Position numbers and translations under genes: made by a program. The notes under the pieces are model-generated. The model worked only from the letters and a program-made list of their open reading frames with translations. It was not told the origin of the DNA and searched no databases. Of a stretch of DNA of 7,150 nt, positions 1 to 7,150 are shown one piece after another. Source of the stretch: Synechococcus sp. PL34863bin_39 (GTDB taxonomy: Bacteria; Cyanobacteriota; Cyanobacteriia; PCC-6307; Cyanobiaceae); contig WTHL01000185.1 in the NCBI GenBank assembly GCA_011523155.1, positions 1-7,150 of the forward strand, given 5' to 3'. Numbering within the stretch: position 1 is the stretch's first letter; each line of letters starts with the position of its first letter.

Positions 1-696
1 TATTTCTCGATCCTCACCCAGGCGGCCCTGCTGGTTTTCTTCAATTTCTTCAACGGCCAGCAGAAGCTGATCAACGGCACCAATGGGCTGAAGACCGATG
101 TGACCCAGCTGTTCGGTCAGATGGTGGGATCGCCGGACATGCAGCGGGGCTTTTTCTGGCTCAGTGCAGTGACGGTGATTCTGGCCTGGGTGTTTGTGCG
201 TTGGGTCGTGCGTGGACGTTTCGGCGATGTGCTGATCGCCATCCGCGACGATGAGCCCCGCCTTCGCTTCACGGGATTCAATCCCACACTCTTCAAGACG
301 ATCGTCTTCGCGATCGCCGGTGGTCTTGCAGGGATCGGTGGGGCTCTGTTCACCGTGCAGTCGGGCATCGTCTCGCCGCAATACATGGCGGTGCCCTTTT
401 CCATCGAAATGGTGATCTGGGTGGCCGTGGGTGGTCGAGGAACACTCGTCGGCGCGATCCTCGGCGCTGTCACGATCATGTACGCCAAGAGTCTTGTGAG
501 TGAGGCCTGGCCCCAGGGATGGCTGTTTATCCAGGGGGGTCTGTTCATCCTGGTCGTCACGGCTCTCCCTGAGGGAGTGATCGGGTGGTTCAAGACCGAT
601 GGACCGCGCAATCTTCTGTCTCGGTTGGGTGCCTCCCGCCGGATCGGCACCTATCCCCAGCTCGAACTCGATGGCCAGGAGGAGATCCGACCATGA
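1..696 (+). CDS. urtC: Urea ABC transporter permease UrtC, 3' part (5' end outside window)
   Basis: This is the C-terminal 231 residues of a LivM-type inner-membrane permease. The frame is open from base 1 to a TGA at 694-696, so the start lies upstream; UrtC proteins are usually about 370-390 residues. Hydrophobic segments, numbered from the first visible codon, lie near residues 2-17, 51-70, 97-120, 134-165 and 173-197. Between the second and third is the cytoplasmic coupling motif, GRFGDVLIAIRDDE followed by FTGFNP (about residues 72-94), which contacts the ATPases in branched-chain amino acid/urea permeases. UrtC is known to pair with UrtB to form the channel for urea delivered by the binding protein UrtA. 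The stop codon overlaps the urtD start (ATGA at 693-696). The urea assignment rather than branched-chain amino acids rests on sequence flavour and the downstream UrtD/UrtE pair. In cyanobacteria the operon is commonly controlled by nitrogen through NtcA, but its promoter is not in view. Confidence 0.93.
   Translation, partial: YFSILTQAALLVFFNFFNGQQKLINGTNGLKTDVTQLFGQMVGSPDMQRGFFWLSAVTVILAWVFVRWVVRGRFGDVLIAIRDDEPRLRFTGFNPTLFKTIVFAIAGGLAGIGGALFTVQSGIVSPQYMAVPFSIEMVIWVAVGGRGTLVGAILGAVTIMYAKSLVSEAWPQGWLFIQGGLFILVVTALPEGVIGWFKTDGPRNLLSRLGASRRIGTYPQLELDGQEEIRP
310..317. repeat. HIP1 octamer GCGATCGC
   Basis: Exact copy of the cyanobacterial highly iterated palindrome, inside urtC. Its presence could be chance; see the matching finding. 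Confidence 0.4.
677..684 (+). promoter_or_regulatory. Ribosome binding site of urtD
   Basis: AGGAGGAG lies inside the last codons of urtC, 8 bases before the urtD ATG at 693. It is the best Shine-Dalgarno match on the plus strand of this window. It selects the ATG at 693 over an in-frame upstream ATG at 585, which would add 36 residues unlike the family N-terminus. Confidence 0.75.
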
Positions 697-1448
697 CGAC
701 TCCCCTGCTCGAGTTGCGTCAGATCACCGTCAGCTTCGACGGATTCCTGGCGCTGCGTGACCTCAACCTCAGCCTGCAGCCCGGCGAGCTTCGGGCTGTG
801 ATCGGTCCCAATGGTGCTGGCAAGACCACGTTTTTGGATGTGATCACCGGCAAGACCCTTCCCACCGAAGGTGATGTGGTGTTCAAGGGCCGCTCCCTGC
901 TGGGGACCCGTGAGCACCGCATCGCCCGACTCGGGATCGGCCGCAAATTCCAGAGCCCCCGTGTATTCGAGAAACTCACTGTTCAGGAGAACCTGGCGCT
1001 GGCGGTGAGCCGTCCAAAACAGCCCTGGGACCTGCTGTTTGGCGGTTTGAACGCTGCGCAGCGGGATCAGGTGCATCACCTGATGACCATCGTCAATCTG
1101 CAGGCGCGTGCCGACTGGCCTGCAGGAGCCCTGTCACACGGTCAGAAGCAGTGGCTGGAGATCGCCATGCTGGTGGGTCAGGATCCCGATCTGCTGCTGG
1201 TTGATGAGCCCGTGGCCGGTCTCACCGACGAGGAGACCGAGCTCACCGCAGATCTGCTCAGGTCACTGGCGGGAGATCACACCGTGCTGGTGATCGAGCA
1301 CGACATGGAGTTCATCCGTCGTCTTGACAGTCCGGTGACGGTGCTGCATCAGGGGCATGTTCTCTGTGAGGGAACGATGGATCAGGTGCAGGCCGATTCA
1401 CGGGTCATTGAGGTGTATCTCGGAACCACAGAGGAACAGAACGGATGA
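693..1448 (+). CDS. urtD: Urea ABC transporter ATP-binding protein UrtD
   Basis: A 251-residue LivG-type ATPase that powers urea import together with UrtE on the cytoplasmic face of UrtB/UrtC. Visible motifs in order are Walker A GPNGAGKT (38-45), Q-loop Gln87 in GRKFQSPRVF, the signature as LSHGQKQ (147-153), Walker B LLLVDE (167-172) and the switch histidine His203 in VIEHDMEF. The signature has His where the textbook form has a second Gly (LSGGQ); I recall this as usual for UrtD proteins, so I do not read it as damage. The length matches the family. The start at 693 is supported by the upstream AGGAGGAG and by the MTTPLLELRQ opening; the ATG shares four bases with the urtC stop. The gene ends in an ATGA overlap with urtE, so the two ATPases are probably made by coupled translation in similar amounts. 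Confidence 0.95.
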   Translation: MTTPLLELRQITVSFDGFLALRDLNLSLQPGELRAVIGPNGAGKTTFLDVITGKTLPTEGDVVFKGRSLLGTREHRIARLGIGRKFQSPRVFEKLTVQENLALAVSRPKQPWDLLFGGLNAAQRDQVHHLMTIVNLQARADWPAGALSHGQKQWLEIAMLVGQDPDLLLVDEPVAGLTDEETELTADLLRSLAGDHTVLVIEHDMEFIRRLDSPVTVLHQGHVLCEGTMDQVQADSRVIEVYLGTTEEQNG

Positions 1449-2155
1449 CATCACTTCTTGAGATCCGTGGGTTGAACACCTACTACGGCGAAAGTCATAT
1501 CCTCCGGGATGTCGACCTCACGGTCCATCAAGGTGAGATGGTCTGCCTGATCGGACGCAACGGGGTGGGCAAGACCACACTCCTGAAGTCGTTGATCGGG
1601 CTGTTGCGGCCTCGGCGTGGCGAAATCCTGTTCAATGGCGACGGTCTTGACCGTCATGCCCCCCATCAACGGGCACGGGCCGGGGTGGGTTACGTGCCCC
1701 AGGGCCGGGAGATCATTCCCCAGCTCACTGTTGAAGAGAACCTGATGCTGGGCATGGAGGCGCTCCCGGGAGGTCTGGGCCGTAACCGACGCCTTGATCC
1801 TTTCGTTTTCGAGTTGTTCCCGATCCTGTACGAGTTCCTGCCTCGCAAAGGCGGTGATCTCAGTGGCGGCCAGCAGCAGCAGCTGGCCATCGCCCGGGCC
1901 CTGCTGGGTCAGCCCAAGCTGCTGTTGCTGGATGAACCGACCGAGGGGATTCAGCCGAACATCGTGCAGGACATCGAGGCCGCGGTGCGGCGGATCATCG
2001 CCGAGACCGGCATCGGTGTTCTGCTGGTGGAACAGCACCTGCACTTCGTCCGCCAGGCGGATCGGTACTACGCGATGCAGCGTGGCGGCATTGTGGCCAG
2101 CGGCCCGACCACGGATCTCAGTCAGTCCGTTGTCGATCAGTTCCTCAGTGTCTGA
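1445..2155 (+). CDS. urtE: Urea ABC transporter ATP-binding protein UrtE
   Basis: A 236-residue LivF-type ATPase, the second nucleotide-binding subunit of the urea importer. Motifs are Walker A GRNGVGKT (37-44), Q-loop Gln86 in GYVPQGREI, signature LSGGQQQQ (139-146, with four successive CAG codons) and Walker B LLLLDE (159-164). The motif GYVPQGREIIPQLTVEENL is typical of UrtE/LivF. The H-switch position, aligned to His203 of UrtD, reads Gln197 in VEQHLHF, which agrees with the VEQ motif known in LivF proteins. The ATG overlaps the urtD stop (ATGA, 1445-1448), with GAGG at 1431-1434 as a reasonable ribosome binding site. It is the last gene of the operon; the TGA at 2153-2155 is five bases from the stop of the opposing pabC. 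Confidence 0.95.
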   Translation: MTSLLEIRGLNTYYGESHILRDVDLTVHQGEMVCLIGRNGVGKTTLLKSLIGLLRPRRGEILFNGDGLDRHAPHQRARAGVGYVPQGREIIPQLTVEENLMLGMEALPGGLGRNRRLDPFVFELFPILYEFLPRKGGDLSGGQQQQLAIARALLGQPKLLLLDEPTEGIQPNIVQDIEAAVRRIIAETGIGVLLVEQHLHFVRQADRYYAMQRGGIVASGPTTDLSQSVVDQFLSV

Positions 2156-2160
2156 GCGCG

Positions 2161-3009
2161 TCAGCCCTGTTCTGGAGGCGTGCCTTTTGCGAGAAGGCGT
2201 CTCCAGAGAGCGGCCGCATCCACACCTGCATTGAGGACTTGTCCGTTCACGCTCCTCACCATGCGGCAGTCGAGGCTGTTGATGAGGAGCCACTGATCGG
2301 ATCGCTCCGGGTACGGCCCGAGATGCTCTTCCCTGGCAAGGCGGAGGTTGAGCATCTGCTGGCGCATGATCCCCGGAAGACAGCCGCTGCTCAGGGGTGG
2401 GGTGAGCCATTCACCCTGGCGTTGCACGAGCAGGTTGGCGGTGCTGGCACAACACAGTTCTCCTGTGGTGCTGAGGAGCAGTGCCTCCTCGGCGCTGTTC
2501 TCGCGTGCTTCCCTGCGGGCCTGGATCGCCTGGCCGTAGGCGAAGGTCTTGCAACGGCTCAGTCGGCTGGTGGCGTTGCGTCGCTCATGGCGACTGATCC
2601 AGGCGTGCACAGCGCTGAAGCTTGGTGTGTGCGGGCTGAGGGTGAGCCAGAAGCGGTGCTGTGAAGGGTCCGGATCGCCTTTGGGAACTTGAATGCCCCG
2701 GGCTTCGGCGCCGTCCCGGCTCCAGTTCAGGCGCAAGGCGCCGCTGCCGTTGCTGAGTTCAGCCCGGCGGCAGGCGTCCTTGATCAGCGGGTCCAGGCTG
2801 CGGATGGATGGGGGTTCTGCCATGCCCAACAGAGCAGCCCCTTCACACCAGCGGCTGTGATGGGCGTCGAGCAGCTGGGGGCGTCCGGCATGGATCAGAA
2901 CAGTCTCGAAGACTCCATCGGCGAGTTGAAGCCCGCGGTCGCTCAGGGGTATGGCCAGGCCTGTCGGCGTGCCCCAGCGTCCGTCGAGCCAGGCAACCGT
3001 GCCTCTCAT
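2161..3009 (-). CDS. pabC: Aminodeoxychorismate lyase PabC (class IV PLP enzyme)
   Basis: A 282-residue fold-type IV PLP enzyme. By family and context it is 4-amino-4-deoxychorismate lyase, which releases pyruvate and leaves p-aminobenzoate for folate. Visible motifs are DRGLQLADGVFET (24-36), HHSRW with Arg53, SRCKTFAYGQA with the probable PLP lysine Lys154, GELCCASTANLLV (183-195) and TPPLSSGCLPGIMRQ, which is strongly typical of the family. In the GxxxE..xxN segment the usual PLP-contacting Glu is replaced by Cys187; Asn192 is kept. The ATG at 3009 overlaps the pabB stop by four bases and has GGAGG seven bases upstream, so the start is firm. Branched-chain or D-amino acid aminotransferases share this fold, but direct coupling to pabB makes PabC the best call. 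It is the last gene of the operon. Confidence 0.85.
   Translation of the reverse strand: MRGTVAWLDGRWGTPTGLAIPLSDRGLQLADGVFETVLIHAGRPQLLDAHHSRWCEGAALLGMAEPPSIRSLDPLIKDACRRAELSNGSGALRLNWSRDGAEARGIQVPKGDPDPSQHRFWLTLSPHTPSFSAVHAWISRHERRNATSRLSRCKTFAYGQAIQARREARENSAEEALLLSTTGELCCASTANLLVQRQGEWLTPPLSSGCLPGIMRQQMLNLRLAREEHLGPYPERSDQWLLINSLDCRMVRSVNGQVLNAGVDAAALWRRLLAKGTPPEQG
2171..2207. terminator. Hairpin at the convergent urtE/pabC junction, possible terminator
   Basis: Inverted repeat TCTGGAG (2171-2177) / CTCCAGA (2201-2207) encloses a second one, GCCTT (2182-2186) / AAGGC (2194-2198), with a 7-base loop. Together they give a 12-bp stem interrupted by a 4x2 internal loop. It starts 15 bases after the urtE stop and lies within the last codons of pabC, so it would form in transcripts of either strand. 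No T tract follows on either side, so it is not a standard intrinsic terminator. A smaller perfect hairpin, CTCAG-TGT-CTGAG (2144-2156), spans the urtE stop codon. Termination is an inference; the hairpin itself is directly visible. Confidence 0.35.
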
Positions 3010-4361
3010 GCCAGGGCCTCCAGGAGAGGCAACAGCTTCCAGTCGAGTTCGTCGGCCTCGGCTTCGGGGTCGGAGTCGGCAACGATGCCGCAGCCCGCAT
3101 GCACCCGCAGGCTGCCGTTCCTGCGCAGGACAGTGCGGATCAGGATGTTGCTGTCGAAGCGGCCATCCCAGTCAAGCCGCAGCAGTGAGCCGCAGTAGGG
3201 CCCCCGCCCTGTGGGCTCCAGCTCGGCGATGCGCTGGCAGGCGCGGAGCTTCGGAGCCCCACTGATAGAGCCCCCGGGCCAGCTCGCCTCCAGCAGGTCG
3301 ACCCAGGTCAGACCGTCACGAAGCTGTCCGGTCACCACGGAGGTGAGGTGATGCACCCGGGCGTAACTCTCCAGACCCACGAGTTGAGGCACCTGCACGG
3401 AGCCTGGAACACACACCCGTCCAAGATCATTGCGGAGCAGATCGACGATCATCACGTTCTCGGCACGATCCTTGCTGCTGCACACCAGTTCTGCGGCGTT
3501 GGCGGCATCCAGGTCAGGCGTGGATGCCCGCGGTCGGGTCCCCTTGATCGGCCTGGTCTCCACCTGTCCCGCCGGCGTGACGGCAAGAAACCGTTCCGGC
3601 GACGTGGACAGCAAGGCCTCCCCTTGCGCCTCACCGGCGGCCACCACCAGACCGGCAAAGGGTGCCGGACAGCGGCGTCGCAGCCGCTGGAACAGCGCAA
3701 GGCTGCTGATCGAGGCCCCGATGGGACTGCCGGCGCAGGCGGTGAGGTTGGCCTGAAACAGATCTCCGCTGGCGATCAAGGCCCGCAGACGCTCCACGCC
3801 GGCCGCGAAGTCGTCGCGACTGCTGTGGCGACACCAGCGCGTGTTGAACGCTGTCTGGTCCGTCGGCTGTGCCGGTTCTCCTTGCTGCGTCAGTGTTTCG
3901 AGCCACGTCTGCATCGCCATGCAGCGTTGCGTGTCGTTCCCCTCGAGCCAGAGGCGCCGCTCCTGAAGATCGAACCGCAGCACAGGATCGTGCCGGGCGA
4001 TCCACAGGCTTGCCATCGCATCGGTCCGCCAGGGGTTGTGCGGTTCCGTCCAGGCGGCCGCGTCATAGCTCAGCCATCCAGTCCAGTGCCCTGGCGCGAG
4101 CTGCCGCAGGCGTTCGAATGGATTGGTTGCGCCGGGCTCTCCAGGCAGACCTCTGCAGCAGTGCTGCTCCACAGGGTCAACGGCCAGTGTGATCCAGCGG
4201 CCCAGATCACTGCCATCGCCATCGAGCCAGATCAATCCGGCTTCGCCCCAGCGTGATGCCAGAGCCTGCGCCAACCAGGCCGGCTCCATCCACGGCTGTG
4301 CCTGGCGGAAGGTCGGGCCGATGCCCTGCTGCGGTGCAGGCACGGATGAGGACGGCATCAT
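3006..4361 (-). CDS. pabB: Aminodeoxychorismate synthase component I, PabB
   Basis: A 451-residue chorismate-binding enzyme that aminates chorismate to 4-amino-4-deoxychorismate, using ammonia from a glutaminase subunit. The N-terminal third is the less conserved TrpE/PabB N-domain. The catalytic domain shows GDLFQANLT (199-207), SPERFL (254-259), [11 protein letters not shown] (268-278), [29 protein letters not shown] and [18 protein letters not shown]. Lys273 in PIKGT is diagnostic: PabB has Lys here (Lys274 in E. coli), whereas anthranilate synthase TrpE has Ala (PIAGT). No glutaminase domain is fused, so a separate PabA or a shared TrpG must serve it from elsewhere. Two successive ATG codons open the frame; the first overlaps the queC stop (ATGA, 4358-4361) and there is no clear Shine-Dalgarno site, so translation is probably coupled to queC. 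It ends in an ATGA overlap with pabC, the next enzyme of the pathway. Confidence 0.93.
   Translation of the reverse strand: MMPSSSVPAPQQGIGPTFRQAQPWMEPAWLAQALASRWGEAGLIWLDGDGSDLGRWITLAVDPVEQHCCRGLPGEPGATNPFERLRQLAPGHWTGWLSYDAAAWTEPHNPWRTDAMASLWIARHDPVLRFDLQERRLWLEGNDTQRCMAMQTWLETLTQQGEPAQPTDQTAFNTRWCRHSSRDDFAAGVERLRALIASGDLFQANLTACAGSPIGASISSLALFQRLRRRCPAPFAGLVVAAGEAQGEALLSTSPERFLAVTPAGQVETRPIKGTRPRASTPDLDAANAAELVCSSKDRAENVMIVDLLRNDLGRVCVPGSVQVPQLVGLESYARVHHLTSVVTGQLRDGLTWVDLLEASWPGGSISGAPKLRACQRIAELEPTGRGPYCGSLLRLDWDGRFDSNILIRTVLRRNGSLRVHAGCGIVADSDPEAEADELDWKLLPLLEALA
3017..3021 (-). promoter_or_regulatory. Ribosome binding site of pabC
   Basis: Read on the minus strand, GGAGG sits inside the final codons of pabB with 7 bases to the pabC ATG (3009-3007). 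Together with the ATGA overlap it fixes the pabC start. Confidence 0.7.
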
Positions 4362-5044
4362 GGGCCGGGGCTGCAGAGTTCAGGCCGACCCGCGGCCCTG
4401 AGGGCATCGTCGCGAATCCGGCAGCTGTCGCAGACGCCGCATGGCCGCTCTCCTCCGCTGTAGCAGCTCCAGGTTTCGGCGATCGGAACATTCAGCCGCA
4501 AGGCTTCCTCCACGATGCGCTGCTTGCTCCAGGTCACCAGCGGTGCCCACAGCTGAGGGCCGCGGCCCTCGCGCCCGACCTTGCTGCTCAGATCGGCCAG
4601 CGTCTGGAAGGCCTCCAGATAGTCGGGCCTGCAATCGGGATAGCCGGAGTAGTCCACCGCGTTGACACCGAGCACGATCCTGTGGGCGTCACGGGCTTCC
4701 GCAAGGCTGAGCCCGAGACTGATGAAGACGGTGTTCCGACCGGGAACATAGGTGCTGGGGATGACCCCCTCCTCGACACCGCCGACGGGAATGGCCTGGG
4801 CCGCATCCGTGAGGGAGGAACCCCCCCAGCTGGCCAGATTCACCTGGATGACATGGTGCTCCACCAGTCCGAGGCGTGAGGCCAGGGCTGCTGCAGCCTC
4901 CAGTTCACGGCGATGGCGCTGCCCGTAGTCAAAGGAAAGGCCGATCACCTGGTCGCCTGCCTCCACGGCCAGTGCCGCAGCGGTGGCGGAATCGAGGCCG
5001 CCGGAGAGCAGGGCGATCGCGGTTGAGTCGGTCATGGTCGTCAT
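4358..5044 (-). CDS. queC: 7-cyano-7-deazaguanine (preQ0) synthase QueC
   Basis: A 228-residue PP-loop ATPase that turns 7-carboxy-7-deazaguanine into preQ0 using ATP and ammonia, the step after QueE in queuosine biosynthesis. The ATP PP-loop [10 protein letters not shown] is at residues 12-21. Further family motifs are [30 protein letters not shown] and [18 protein letters not shown]. The C-terminal zinc site [15 protein letters not shown] has Cys194, Cys202, Cys205 and Cys208. Length is normal. The start is uncertain: ATG at 5044 (used here) or ATG at 5035, which would give [10 protein letters not shown]; neither has a good Shine-Dalgarno site. No ATG, GTG or TTG occurs in frame between 5045 and the queE stop, so it cannot begin further upstream. 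It is 72 bases after queE and overlaps pabB by four bases. Confidence 0.94.
   Translation of the reverse strand: MTTMTDSTAIALLSGGLDSATAAALAVEAGDQVIGLSFDYGQRHRRELEAAAALASRLGLVEHHVIQVNLASWGGSSLTDAAQAIPVGGVEEGVIPSTYVPGRNTVFISLGLSLAEARDAHRIVLGVNAVDYSGYPDCRPDYLEAFQTLADLSSKVGREGRGPQLWAPLVTWSKQRIVEEALRLNVPIAETWSCYSGGERPCGVCDSCRIRDDALRAAGRPELCSPGP
5013..5020. repeat. HIP1 octamer GCGATCGC
   Basis: Second exact copy of the palindrome, inside the queC 5' end, in the codons for the PP-loop region. Confidence 0.4.
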
Positions 5045-5083
5045 TCTGTTGCCGTCATGGGCAGGGCCATGGGGTGTTCGGCT

Positions 5084-5100
5084 CTGGATTGCATCCAGCC
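5084..5100. other. Small hairpin in the queE-queC spacer
   Basis: CTGGAT (5084-5089) and ATCCAG (5093-5098) form a perfect 6-bp stem with a 3-base loop. Two more G-C pairs are possible on the minus-strand RNA across a 2-base bulge. It sits about 40 bases upstream of the queC start in the only spacer of the minus-strand operon. No T run follows, so it is not an intrinsic terminator; a role in mRNA processing or stability is possible but unproven. I see no promoter elements in the 72-base spacer. Confidence 0.3.
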
Positions 5101-5116
5101 TTCCGGTTCGCTGTCT

Positions 5117-7150
<2,034 letters not shown>

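Noticed and set aside
585..692. In-frame N-terminal extension of urtD from an upstream ATG
   Set aside because: The added 36 residues are unlike the family, and the AGGAGGAG site sits at the right distance from the ATG at 693.
1869..1880. Four CAG repeats in urtE
   Set aside because: They encode the QQQQ after the LSGG signature, which is normal for UrtE-type ATPases, and are not a microsatellite of note.
1451..2410. A 319-codon minus-strand frame running across urtE and the end of pabC
   Set aside because: It overlaps two well-supported genes in other frames and has no recognisable motif.
3348..4256. A 302-codon plus-strand frame opposite pabB
   Set aside because: PabB is unmistakable on the minus strand; the opposite frame is low-complexity and has no family motifs or ribosome binding site.

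Overview
The window looks like a densely packed stretch of core genome from a GC-rich unicellular picocyanobacterium, most likely the marine Synechococcus / Cyanobium group. This rests on the Urt-type urea transporter genes, the overall protein character and the gene order; it is inferred from recognition, not from a search. There are no rRNA or tRNA genes, insertion sequences, phage genes or CRISPR arrays. Coding sequence fills almost every base: the only non-coding stretches are 5 bases between the two opposing operons (2156-2160) and 72 bases between queE and queC (5045-5116).

Left part, plus strand (1-2155): the 3' end of the urea ABC transporter operon. It holds the end of urtC (permease), then complete urtD and urtE (the two ATPases), joined by ATGA overlaps. 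urtA, urtB and the operon promoter lie upstream, outside the window.

Right part, minus strand (7150 down to 2161): pyrG (CTP synthase, cut by the right edge), queE, queC, pabB and pabC, all co-directional. Four-base stop/start overlaps join pyrG/queE, queC/pabB and pabB/pabC. QueE and QueC are two successive steps to preQ0, the 7-deazaguanine precursor of queuosine. PabB and PabC make p-aminobenzoate for folate. Both pathways draw on the dihydroneopterin triphosphate that GTP cyclohydrolase I makes from GTP, and pyrG adds pyrimidine nucleotide synthesis, so this reads as a nucleotide/pterin housekeeping operon. The glutaminase partner of PabB (PabA/TrpG) is not in the window.

The two operons converge with a 5-base gap. 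A strong imperfect hairpin lies inside the 3' end of pabC and may help end transcription, but it has no T tract. The oddest protein-level detail is in PabC, where the family's conserved PLP-contacting glutamate position reads cysteine. queE starts at TTG. I found no undescribed system here; the remaining observations are small-scale.
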